A program made the position numbers and the translations under genes. Below are positions 23,201 to 36,439 of a stretch of DNA of 64,000 bases, in pieces. The DNA comes from Eutypa lata (lineage: Eukaryota; Ascomycota; Sordariomycetes; Xylariales; Diatrypaceae): contig JAKULF010000004.1 in the NCBI GenBank assembly GCA_022661535.1, positions 930,001 through 994,000 on the forward strand, given 5' to 3'. The notes below the pieces were generated by a model. It saw only the letters and a program-made list of their open reading frames with translations, was not told the origin of the DNA and searched no databases. The number at the start of each line of letters is the position of its first letter. The stretch's first letter is position 1.

Positions 23201-26200
23201 TATATTTTAATTAATTATTAAAGTTATTATATAACGGATTTATTTATATATTAATTAATATTTATTTATTATATAAAAAAAGAAATTTTTTTTAATAATA
23301 ATAATAATAATATATTTTATTTTCGTTAAAATTAACGTTTCGTTAAATAATTTTAAACGTATTATTTTCGATTTTTTAATTAACTTTTATTAAATTTTTA
23401 TATCGTTAAAATGTTTATTAAAAAAAAAGCGATTCGTAATAAACGTTTTAATATTTATTTAATAATTATCTTAATAAAACGTATTTTAATTTATCGTTAT
23501 TATTATTTAAAAAGCTTAAATGCGTTTTAACTTAAGTTTAATTTTTTTTTTAACGTAAAATATATTTTCGAAAATATTAATAAGTTTATTTATAAAAATT
23601 ATAATAAAAGTTATAATATTTACGAATTTATAAGTTATTTTACTTTTAATTTAAAAATTATTTATTAACGATAATTTTAATAAATAAATTTTAATTAAAA
23701 TAACTTTTAAAGTTATTTATTTTTAAAAGTTAATTATTTAATATTTAATTTATTTTAAAGTTATTTTAAATATTAATAACGATTAATAACTTAATGTAAA
23801 TAACGAGTTTATATAAAATAATGCTTTTAATTATTATATTAAATTCGTAATTATTTAATAACGTTTATTTTTTACGTTTTATTAAACGATTTTAATTTAT
23901 CGTTTTAAATTTAATTTAATTAAAAAAGTTAACGTAATTATTATAAGTAATTTATAAATCGATAATGTTTTATAAAGTTATTATTAACGATTAATCGAAA
24001 TAAATTATTTATATTAAACATTAACGTATAATAAATAAAAAATTAAATTATTTTAATTTTCGTATTTTTATTTTTTTAATAATTATTATAAGTTTTTTTA
24101 AATTACTTTTTAATTATTAAAAAATTTAATACGTTTTAATTTATTATTAAAAAACTTACTTTTAAACGATAAATAACTATTCGTTTTTTTAAAAAAAATA
24201 AAAGTTATGTAATTTAAATTATTAAAATTATCGCTTTTAAATAAAAAATAACTTTTATTTAAAAAGTTATAATAAACGATAACGAAAGTAATAATATTTT
24301 TAATAACTTTAATAATAATAATAATAAAAGCGACGATAATAATAATAATAACGATAATAATAATAACGAGTTTAATTTAATTATAAAGTAATTTAATAAA
24401 AAGTTAATTTTAATCGTTAAAAATATTTTAAATATAATTTAAGCTTTTATTAAAGATTTATTAAGTTTTTCGATTTCGTAATATAATTAATTAATAAAGC
24501 GTAAATGTTTTTTAATTTTAAATAATTAAGTTTAATTTTTAATGTTATATTTAAAGCTTAGTTTTTTATTATTATAAATAAGTTTTTTTACTTATATTTT
24601 AAATATATATTAAAAGCGTTTTTTTATTTTTAAATAAAAGTTTTTATATTTATTTATTTTATATTATTATTATTATATATATTTTATTAATATATAAAGA
24701 ATATAATTTTTAAAATGCATTTAATATATAAAAACGCGTTTATAAAATAATAAACTTTTATTAAATTTAAACTTTATATTTAATTATAAAATATTAAAAC
24801 TTATAAATCGTATATATTTTGTTATTAATTAAATGGTTTATTTAAAATTTAAGCTTTATATTTAAAATATAAGAATTTAAATAATTTATTAAATTCGTTA
24901 TTAATTAATTATAAATAGTTTTTAATAATAAACTTTTAATTATTTTTATTATTTTTATTATTTAATAATTATTTAAACGAAAAAGTTATTATATATATAA
25001 ATTAAATTTAACGTATTTCGAGCTTATAAAGTGTTTTTTTAATATATTTAATTTTTTTTTTTTATAATTTATAATTTTTAATTATATAAATTAATTTAAA
25101 ACTTTTCGATAAATTCGATTATAATTAAATAAAATATTAAATATTAAGCCTTTTAATATAAATATACGAAAAATAATAATATAAAAAAGTTCGAAATTAA
25201 ATTTAAATGTTAAAATATTATATATTATTTTTTTTAATATAATATTTTATAATTTATATATAATAATAATATATAATATAATTAAAGGAAATTATTTTCG
25301 ATAATACGTATTGTTTTTTAATACGAATTTTTAACGTATACGTAAAATAAACATTATTTATTTTTCGTAATAATTTTAAAGATTTTTAAAAAACGATTTT
25401 ATATAATTATCGAAATTTATTATTATTATTTTCGAAAGATTTTTAATAAAGTTATTATTATTAACTTAAGAAATATTATAAATAATGCTTTAAATATTAT
25501 TTATTAAACTTTTAAAACTTTATAAATTACGTATTAATATAACTTTATAATTAATATAAATTAAAAAAGATTTAAATAAATTTTTAATTTTTTAAAACTT
25601 TATCGATTAAGCTTTAATATTTTTATAAAAGGCTTTTATTTATAAAGTAAAATTACTTAAACTTAATATATATTTATAATTATATTATTTAATTTAAACT
25701 TTAATAATATAAATATAAATAATATTAATAAAGTTATTAATTTTTATAATAAAAAGCTTTATAATATAACGTAAAATAAATAGTTTTTATAAAAATATAA
25801 ATACTTTAATTTAATATAACTTTAATAAAGCTTAACGAAACTTAATTTAATCGTTTTTTTATTATTATTAAATAATTATTAAAAAAATTAATTTATTAAA
25901 AAAACGATATATATTACAATTAATAATTTTCTTTATATTTAATTTATTTTCGAAAAAGTAAAAAGTTTTATTTATTATTAAAAAAAATTAAAAAAAGTTT
26001 TTTATTAAAATAATATTTAAGTTATTAAATATTTTATTTCGATATTACGAAAAGATTTTATAAAGTTATATATTAATTTAAATAAAAGCTTTTAATTTTA
26101 ATATGTTTTTTTTATTTATAATTAAATAATAAACATTATCAAATTAACGTTAAAAAGCATTTAACGTAATTAATATCTTTAATAATAATTTATATTAATT

Positions 26201-29200
26201 ATTAATAAATAAATATAAAAAAAAATATAAAGTTTATTTATTAATTTAATTATTAATAATATTAATAAAAGTTATTTAAATAATAAAAAATTTTACTTTT
26301 AATACGGCTTATTATAAATATAAAAATAATATTTTTATAATATAAAATTTTTTCGTATTATTATTTTTATTTATTTAAATATATAAAGAAAAAAATAATA
26401 AATTAAAAGTAAATCGTAATTATAAGTAATAATTTAATATTATATTATATAAAATACGTTATTTTAAATTTAAAGTATTAGTTATTTTTAAAGTAAATTT
26501 TTTATATTATAATTATATATAATTTACTTTTAAAGTTAAATTTAATAATTTTTAATAATAAAGTTTTTATAAATATAACGTATAATATAAAGATTTTAAT
26601 TAAAATTAAAGTTAATATTTTTACGATTTAAAAGATTTATAAAAATTTTTTTTAATTATATATTAAATATTATTTAAGTTATTTTTTATTAATTTTTTAA
26701 AGTAATATTTTCTTTTTTAATATAAACTTTAAATTTATTTTTTATAAATATAAGATTAAATTAATTTAATTCGTTATAATGATTATTAAAGTAATTATAA
26801 TTTAATAAATAATTATTATATATTTTTTAATAAATTAAAAATCGAAATTTTTTTTATATTAAAAAGTTCGTTATAATTTTAATAAAAATAATTTAATAAA
26901 AGCTTTATTTTATAAAAATTAAAATATTATTAATAATTACGTATAAGTTTATATCGAAAGTAATAATATAAAACCTTAAATATAATTAATAATTTTCATT
27001 TTTTTATTTGTTTAAATTATAAGTTAAAAAGTTTTAATTTTTTAAAAATTTAAAATAAAAAACATTATTTATAATTTAAAAGCAACTTAAATATTTATTA
27101 TATATTATTAAAAATTCTTTTATTTTATTAATATTTTTTATTATATTTATTATACGTATATGTTTATTAAAAAGGTAATAATTAATACTTTATATTATTT
27201 GGTTATTTTTTTATAAAAAAAGTTTATATAATATATAATAATTTTTTTAAATCGAATAGTTTTTTTTATTTATTAATTTATTTATAATTTTAAATATAAA
27301 AGATAATATTAAGTTTATATTTAAAATTAAAAGTAAAATAAACTTTATAATTTATATATAAATAAATGTAATAATTTTAACTTTATTATAATATTTAATA
27401 ACGTAATTAATAATAATATTAATATTAATAAGTTAATATAAATTAATTAAAAGGTTATATTAATTTAAATAAATATTATTGCATTACGAATTAAGAGATT
27501 ATTAATTTTTATCGATTTTTATAATTAATATAAAAGCGTTTTATATTTTTTTCAAATAATAAAAGCGATATATAAGTTTAAAAGTAAATTTACTTTTTTT
27601 TTAATTATTTTTATTACTTTTTTATTAACTTAAAAGTAATATAAATTTAAATAATAATAACGTTAATAACGATTTATAATATTATTAAATTATTTTTAAA
27701 TAACGTTTATTTTAATTAAATTTAAGTTTAAAAAGTTATTAACATTATTACTTTAATTTATAATTTTTAACTTTAAGTTTATAATAATAACGTAATATTT
27801 TTATATTTTAACGAATTTAATTCGAGATTTTTTATTAAATATATTAAAAAAAAGATTATTATTAAATTAATATAACTTATAAAAATAATTATTATTACGG
27901 CTTTATTATTTAAATCGAAATTAAAAATCTTTTAAGTTAAATTTTTATATTAAAATAATATTACGAAAGAGTTTATTTTTTAAATAAAAATGTTATATTA
28001 TAATATAAAGGTTTTTTCGTAATAATTAACGAAAAAGTAATATATATAACTTTTCGTTTTAAGTTTTTTAACGATTAAAATTTAATATATATTAATATAA
28101 ACTTTATTAATAAAAGTTTATTAAATTTAAAATTATAAATGTTAAAAAGGTATTTAAATAATAAATAAACGCTTTATATTTATACTTTTCTTAATATTAA
28201 AACGAACGTATTTTTTTAAAATTATTAATATAACGTAAAATTTAATTAAATAAAGTTTAAGCTTTAAAAGTATTTAAATTTTTTAAAGCTTTTTATAAGT
28301 TTTTTTTATTAATAAGTTATTTATAATAATGTTTATTAATATAAAACTTATTATAATTACGAATTTAATATTATATTAACGTATTTAAAGTAATATAATA
28401 AAAGTTATAATGTTTTATAAAGCGTTTATTTTTTTATTTTATAATATATTTAATGTATTTTTAATAAAATATATTACGTTAACGAAGTTTTATAAAGTTA
28501 ATAAGTTTTTTAAAAAATAATAACGAATAAATAAAGAAAAATAAAGCTTAAAAATAATTAAATTCGTTAATAAAAATACGACGTATAAAAAGCATAAATA
28601 AATAATAAGTTTTTTTTAAATTTTAATATAAAAAAATTTAAAAAAAAAACGAATTTAAAGTTTAAATAAATACAAAGTTAATTTAATTTAAATTAATTTA
28701 TTAATATATTTAAAACGGCAGTTTTATTATATATATTTATATTTTTATTATAACTTTTATTTATTAATTTAATATTTATAAATATATTATTAATATTTAT
28801 AACTTTTTAAATATAAAATTAATTAAAAAAGAAATTATTTTAAAAAAAAAATTATAACGATTTAAAATAAAATTACGATATTTAAAATAATAATAAAATA
28901 AATAATTAAATTATTATTTAATTATTCGTTTATAAATATAAAATTAACGTTAAAATTATTATTATATTTTTAATATTATTTTATTTTCGATAAAACGAAA
29001 AATAATAATATTAAAGTTTTTAAATAAAAAAAATAATTTATTATAAACTTTATTAATATTATAAAAAAAGTAAATAATATAATTATAATATTTATATTAT
29101 TAATTACGAATTTAAAAAAATTAATAATATTTATATAATAAAAAAATAAATATATTATATAAATATTAACGTTTATATAAATTTTTATAATAAATAATTT

Positions 29201-32200
29201 TTTAAATAATTTTAATAATATTAAAAAAAGTAAAATATTTTTAAAATTTAAATAATTTTTTATTAAATATAAGTTTAATAAATTATTTTTTATTATTATT
29301 TTTATTATAATATTTTTTATAAATATTATTTTATATTAAATAAATATTAAATTATTTTTTTTATTATAAAAGCTTTATTAAATTACTTTTTAATGTTAAT
29401 ATTTTCTTATATTATTAAGGATTTTTAATTATTTTTATTATATATAAATAATATTTTATTAAAATTATAAAAAGGTATATTAAATTTCGAATATACTTTA
29501 AAACGATCGATTAAATTACGTAAAAGAAAAAAACGATTAATAAAATTTCGAAGTTAAAATAAACGTTCGAAATTACGATTATAAATAAAGCTAAATAAAC
29601 GAAAAAATATAAATTTATTACGTAAGTTATATAGCTTTAATTTATTACGGTTTCGGTTACGAATTAAACGCTTTTTAAGTAAAAAACTTAACTTGTTAAA
29701 ATATAATAAAAGTAATTTAACTTAAAAGTTTTAATGTTATTATTATTATAAAGTTAATTTTTAAAAATTAAATATTTAAAAAGGTTTTTTATTATAACGT
29801 TATTAAATTTAATAACGGCGTTAAATATTAATTTATAATTTTTAAACAACGATTATAATAAATATATTAAATTCGTTTCGTTTATTTAAATAATATTTAT
29901 CGTTAAAGAATTAATAAATAAAGTTTTAATAATAAATAAAAAAAGTAATAAAAAGAAAAAAATTAATTTTAATAATAGTTTATTTATTTTCGATAATAAT
30001 TATAAAAGCTTAAATTATAACTTAAAATACTTAACGTTAAAAGATATTAATAAATATTTTTTATATAAAAAAATTTTTTTTATTTTAATTTATTAATTTT
30101 AATAATATAAGATATAATTATTTATAATATAACAATTAATTAAAAAATTAATAAATTAATTTAAATTTTATTATATATAATATTTACGATAAGTTTTTTA
30201 TTTCGAAATAAAATTTATTATAATTAAAAATATAATTTAATTATAAAAAGAAATAAAAACGAAAAACGAACAAAAAGAAAAATAATTTAATAAAAAATAA
30301 TTAATATTTAAAAGAAACGTAAATAAAAGTAATTACGTAACGTATATTTAATTAAATAATTAAATTTTTTTTAAAATTAATTAAATTAATAATAACATTT
30401 TAAATTTAAATTAAAAATTATTAATTAAATTTTAATTTATTAAAATTTTTTATTAAATAAAATTCGATTAATTTTAATATAAAATTCGTTGTTAATTATT
30501 AAAATCGTATTAATTTTATTTTTATTTCGAATTTTACGATTAATTATTAAAAAATTTAAAATAAAAATATTTTTCGAATATAATAAAATATATTTTATAA
30601 AAGTTATTAAAAGATTCGAAAAAAAAATATTAAGTTTTAAAACGTCGTTTTAAAAAAAAATATAATAAAATTATTTTATTAATTACGATTAATATAAAAA
30701 AAAATAATATTAATTATTATTAAAGTTTTTAAATATATTAAAAAATTATAAAATAAAAACCGTAAATTAATATATTTATTTATTTTATTTTATTTTTTAT
30801 TATAACGATATATATTATATTTTATAATTATTTTAATAATTTTTAAAAAATCGTTAAATTAAATAAAAACAATAATAAATTTTATTATAAAGTTATTTTT
30901 TATTTTAAAAAAATATATAAAAATATTAAAAAAAATTTAAAAAAGAAAATTATAAATTTATTATATATATATATATATATATTAAGTTAAATTAATATAA
31001 ATAAAATAATATTATTTAATTTAAATTTTAAAAAAATAAGATTTATTTTATTTAATATAAATAACTTTTAAAAAATAATATTAAATTTTATTTAATTTAT
31101 AAATATAAATAATTTTTAATTAATATTTTTGGATTATTTTTTAATTATTTTAATATTAAAATTAACGTATTAAGTTTTTAACGAAATTATAATAAATTTC
31201 GCTTTAATTTAATTATATTAATATATAATATTTTTTATATTTAATATATATTCGTTTTAATAAAGCGTATTTAAAATTTTATACGTTTATATTTTAATTA
31301 AAATTAAAATATAATAAAAATAAATATTTTTCGTTTTATTTTATTTATATTATTTTATCTTTAAATAAAAATATTTAATATAAATAATAAAGTTATTTAT
31401 AATAAATATAAAAGAAAATATATAAAAAATATAAAAAATAATAAAAAAAAATTAAAAAACGTTTATAACTTTTTATATCGTAAAGTTTAAAGATTTAATT
31501 AAATAATTATATATTTAATTAAAAAGATTTATTAATATATTAAATAAAAAAGTTTTTTTATTTAAAAAAAAATAACGAAATTTAATTAAAAAAAACGCTT
31601 TATAATAAATAAATTATTATAATAATTAAACTTAAATATAAAAATAATAAAATTATAATAATTAAAATTAATATCGTTATACGAAGTAAAAAAGTATCGA
31701 ATAAAAAAAACGTAAAAAGAAACGTAAAAAAAAAACTAAAAAAAAAAAGAAAAAAAAATATACGAAAAAAAAAATTAATATTATGATTTTAATAAATTAA
31801 CGTTAATAAATAACTTTTATATAATTAAACGAATTATCGTAATTTTAAAACGTATTTCGAAAATTAAAAATTATTCGAATTATATATAAACGAAATATAA
31901 CGTAATTAAATTAATAATAAATAAATAAAATAAAAAATTATAAAAAATAAATTTTTATTAATTTTAAATTATAAAATATATTATTTAATATTTATAAAAA
32001 ATAATTACGAAATAATTATTATAATTATAATTTTCGAAAAGAATAAATAAATAATATTTAATATATATTTATATTAAATTTAACGCTTAATTATATTTCG
32101 TTATTAATTTAAATATAATTTAATTTTTATATTTTTTTTATTAATATAATAAATAACTACGAAAATTAAACATTTATATATATTTATAAAAACTTTTATT

Positions 32201-33344
32201 AATTTATATTTATAATTTTTATATATAATAAATCTTTTTACATAATAATATAACTTTATATTATTAAATTATTATAATAATAAATATTATAAAATAATTA
32301 TAAAATAATTTTTAATTAACGTTTATAATTAATTTAAATAAAATATTATTTTTTAAAAATTACGAATTTTTTTTAAAAAGATTAACGATAAAATAAATTA
32401 TTAAAAAAATATTAAAAAAGATATTATTAAATTAATTTACGAAAAAAGTTTCGTAATTTAATAAAGCTTTTAAAAAATATATAAAATCGAAAAATAAATA
32501 ATTTTATTAAATACGGCATTATTTATTAATTTAATATAATAACGATTTTTTGAAAAATTAAACGTTATTAATTTAAAACGTTTTTTTTAATTTTTAAAAT
32601 ATTATTTTAACGTTTAATTTACGAAATTATTCGAAAATATAATATTAAATATCGATTTTAAATTAATATTATAAGCGTTTTATAAAAAGTTATAAAAGTC
32701 GTAATTATTAAAAAAATAAAAGATAATTTATTTTATTTAAAAATTAAAATAAAATAATTTTAAAATAATTTAATAATATATATAATTATTAATTTATACG
32801 TTATTTATATTAAATATATTATTATTTAATAAAAAAATATATAATTAAAATAAACTTTTATATTTAATTATTTAATTTTAAGCGAATTTAAAAAAAAATA
32901 TTATTAAAGTTAATATATTATATATATAAAAAAATAAAAAAAAAATTAATTAAAAAATTAAAAAAACTTTAAAGTTTTTAAAGCTTAAAAAAATAAAAAT
33001 AACTTATTATAAAAAATAATAAAATAAATATTTAATTTTAATTTTAATTTTTATTAAGTTTTAATTATAAAAAAAATATAAAATAAAATAGAAATAAATA
33101 TTATTAATTATTAATTATTTTAAATTATTTTATTAAAAAAAATTATTAAATTTATAAATATTTTATAAATATTTTAAAAAAATTTATAAATAATTCGTAA
33201 ATATTTTAAAATATTTATAAATTATTTATAAATTTCTTGGCATTTTTAAAAAAGCTTATAAATAACCCGTAAATAAAAAAAAAAGCTTATAGATACTTAT
33301 GGATCCGTGGGTATTTTGCCGTGGGCGGGCTTTTCTTATCCTTA
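17236..33344. mobile_element. 16.1-kb AT-saturated (RIP-destroyed) transposon insertion
   Basis: Composition falls abruptly to near-pure A+T at about 17,310 and recovers at about 33,290. No frame longer than about 60 codons survives and no protein motif can be read, so the encoded proteins cannot be named. The outermost 60-80 bases keep GC. The left end reads GGGTACCCGTGGGTAACCC, then AAAGCCCACGCG. The right end, read on the minus strand, has AAAAGCCCGCCCACGG, then TACCCACGG. These form imperfect inverted termini. Words such as TAAATAACCCGTAAAT recur just inside both ends. Residual C is mostly in CpG or CpTpT context. The 8-10 bp target duplication and the GGGTACCC-type terminus would suit a hAT-like DNA transposon. 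At 16 kb it may also contain nested insertions. The class is an inference. Confidence 0.8.
24307..24366 (+). repeat. AAT/ACG-rich trinucleotide run inside the AT-rich element
   Basis: Runs of AATAAT interrupted by GCGACG and ACG units. They may be remains of a low-complexity codon repeat (a decayed GAC or GAT run) in a former coding region of the element. Confidence 0.5.
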
Positions 33345-33354
33345 GACCTATGTA
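33345..33354 (+). repeat. Right copy of 10-bp flanking direct repeat (target site duplication)
   Basis: Identical to the word at 17226-17235. It directly follows the GC-retaining right terminus of the AT-rich element. Confidence 0.75.
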
Positions 33355-34135
33355 TATAGCTTTTCCGTGGCATGCCGCAACAACTAACATAACCTAATAC
33401 AAGAAACTACCCTTTGTTCACACTGAACTAATACTATACCCAACGGGTCAATAGTTGATTCTTATTGTAGATGGGATTGAGGGGATATTTCTTGCTCGAT
33501 CACTGGAAATTCATAATGACTATAGAATGAATAAGAACCAATCATGAGGGCCAGCCCCAGGGGTTTCTTTGACAAAGTTTATATCACGTAAAAGCTAATC
33601 TAGGAGCAAGGTATGGGGTATTGCGGACAGTGATAATTGTCTGGTATGCTCTAGAACTTAGGATAGGTAGCTAGAAAGATCTATATATAATACAGGAGCA
33701 TCGGATATAGAATTATCCTGCTCCGGGAGCTTAGTCAGGACTTCATCTTTATTAGTCCCCGAGCAATATGCTCGACGTGGAGTTGATATAGGATAACCCA
33801 CATGGTTGACTTCGTGAATAATCTGTTTGGACATATTGTTGGTTGTCTGGAACGGATGGTGCTCTATTCGTCCTTATTGGGCCCATTGACAGACAATACA
33901 GTGAGACAAGATGGGCAGCGTTTGTAGTTCTGGCAAGAGCACTTTAAGTGAACAGTGTTGTTATTAAAGTACCTGCCTAGCTACTTGTGAGGTGTGAAAC
34001 ATTACGATGCTGCACATAGGGTGTGAAAATAATCGAAGAATGCAATCCATGTATCGACATGATGATTTTCACATCATGAATTCAATGTAGACAGACGAAT
34101 ATAATTAGATTAACTTTATTCATACAATAAACTCT
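33355..34135. other. Intergenic, no gene supported
   Basis: About 780 bases of ordinary composition between the element and the 3' end of the ULD gene. I see no gene, repeat or RNA here. Confidence 0.5.
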
Positions 34136-35793
34136 TTAACGGAAATGACGGATCCCAAGATCGCAACGGTGCTGAAGAAACTCGTATTCTGGCCATTTGG
34201 TGAGTTTGTGGTAGTTTCCGGTGGAATGAGGTTGATTCAGGGGAATATCAAGAACAGGTTCGGTGTTTAGTATGAAATTTATATCGAAAGCTGTAGCGGG
34301 CAGTTCCCAGAGGTGCGCGACTAGGCTGCTCTTTATCCGTGGCCCGCCGTCGTTATTGAACTTCCTCCGCTTCGCAACTATATGCACCCTTTTGAGGCCA
34401 GAGACATCTTCCTCGTCAGAGTCTCCGACATCCACCATGGTGTCACATGCCCCACAACGTGATTTCCTTTTACGCCCTGCGCATGAGCTCTGTCTGGTTG
34501 TAGGTGTGGTTGGAGTCTCTTCGTCCCCTTCTAACTTGGTGATTTGACGGTAATACAGATTACACTCAGGACTTTCCCAAGGTTAGTGTTCAATTCAAAC
34601 ATAGAAATTACTGGCCCGAACTTACCATTGAACATCAGAATCGGCTCGGGATTGAGAAGCCGTACCACAGTTTGGACAATGCGACAAAGAGGGTTCTTCA
34701 GCTGCCGAAAGCCGACAGACCACACTCATATTGATTTGTTGCCCAGGATTGATCGCGGTGTACCATGGACGGTCACGATCGACATATTTGCCACTGCCAC
34801 GTTCTTGAAGGGTATACTTGTTGCGAGCCACGCGACTAGCACCTTTCCGACCTTTAAATCGCACAGCAAGGAGAGAATCGAATGCACTCCATGAGTCTAT
34901 GAGACGCAGAGGGATAGGCTTGACCCGACCAATAGCATCCTCCAGTGTAAAAAACTCCTCGCGCATTGGTCTTTCGATATACGACGACTGCATGACACGA
35001 ATCGCAGCTACCTCGCGATATATCAGCAAGCTTCTGGAATACGGCTTTCTTCTCTAGGCCTAGTAACTTGGTTCCCATCTCTAGGACGGGGTCAAGATAG
35101 TTAGGGATAGCAGACGTCCATTGGTTGGTTGGTGCCACGGTCTGCTCTTGGTTGAGTCGGAGTGTGTTTCTGTATATAGGGAGACATTAGTCGATCTAGA
35201 AGTCGGTCTCTCATATTTAAAAGTATTGCAAGGGGTAATTATATTCAACTGGAGAAGTCCAAGCTTCACACTGATAGTTGCATATCTCGGTAGGTATCTC
35301 TTGACCCCCTAGCACTGGGTCTCGCAGTGAAAAGGTAATACAAGCGATTAACTTACAATGAAGCGACAGCCAAAACCAGGTTGAGACTGATTTTGTGACT
35401 ATTGAACTTTTCACGGAATTTACCGACAGCCTCCTTTTCGCTAAGCCATCGTACCCTCCCGATCACGCCTCTGATACGGCTCACAGAATCACTGCCTAAA
35501 GTGGACTTGTATTTCTCGATGTGATCCTTCAGATCTTTGATATCGGCTTGTAATTGGCCAGTGATACCACTAGCCATCTCTCCTAATACATGTGCTTGGG
35601 AACCAGAGAGGTACGCATGACATGCTTGGGAGACCTGGAGGACGACGATGTCGAGTGTATCCAGTTCCTTGACAAGGGAACGGTACTCGACCGTTGACCC
35701 TCTTGCGTCATTGAGTGATTGGCTGACCTGTTTGATGAGGATGCTGATAGAGATGAAGTCTCTAAGAGACCTAAATGTTGCCGCAAATGACAT
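34136..35793 (-). CDS. Ubiquitin-like-domain (ULD) protein with STAND-type N-terminus, frameshifted
   Basis: The exons are 35793-35357, 35169-34626 and 34571-34136. The N-terminus (MSFAATFRSLRDFISIS, then helices ending VRWLSEKEAVGKFREKF and LNLVLAVASLNTL) is the helical domain found at the start of many fungal STAND/NLR and ULD proteins. The central part is the ULD: FFTLEDAIGRVKPIPLRLIDSW, RVARNKYTLQ, PGQQINMSVV. It is followed by CPNC and, across the last intron, CPECNLYYRQ, a four-cysteine pair of the kind these proteins carry. The basic C-terminus (KRKSRCGAC, AKRRKF) could be nuclear. Around 35010-35016 the frame shifts by one base between DISR and VAAIRVMQ, and no intron of acceptable size explains it. 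The gene is therefore either broken or carries a sequence error. Family members are implicated in allorecognition-like signalling; nothing here gives a specific role. Confidence 0.72.
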
Positions 35794-36439
35794 GATGCCT
35801 ACACGGTATTAGGATATGTGATGGAGATGGAGAACATCATGAGAATGAAGTGAGAATTGGCAGGTAAGAAAACACTGTTGTGGCGGAGTAAGTTAATGTT
35901 ATTACATGCCCCATACGGGGCGCAGTGCACGATGAATAGACGATTGGCTGGATAGAATCTGCCTCATTGTAACCCTCCATAGAAAGCAAGTGGGGTAATC
36001 CCCGAATCATGTAATATACCTACGGCATGGCTATCCCTTACCCCTTTAACTTGTTTTTGTACTTTGCTTCGCCTGTGTGGTGAAATCGAAGCTTGGTTCA
36101 TCCACAGGTATAACTAGCCAAAGACCATTGAGACTTGGGCTAGAAACAACCAGGTTGCTAGACTTCGAATAAGTAAAGACGTAATGCAAACATACTTAGG
36201 TTAGGCGGTATCGATAGAGCATCATCTAAATTTACTGTATTGTTATCTCCCCCTCACAGTAAGAGTGATGATTGCCACTTATTACTTTTGCCACATCTGC
36301 TTCCTCTCCAACGTTTGACATCTCAATGATATCTGTACCGATAACTTTGTATTATAGACATATCTTTTGAAAATTTCGTGTTCACCAGAATCACTTCTAC
36401 GTGATCTACAAACATCCTTCCAGCTACCTGACCCAATCT
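35794..36439. other. Intergenic, no gene supported
   Basis: About 650 bases. It holds the promoter of the ULD gene on the right of that gene and the 3' flank of the P450 that ends at 36440. Confidence 0.5.

Noticed and set aside
17236..33344. CRISPR array, rDNA, centromere or mitochondrial insertion as explanation of the AT-rich block
   Set aside because: No regular repeat-spacer pattern, no rRNA or mitochondrial gene motifs, and the flanking direct repeat fits an insertion better than a centromere.
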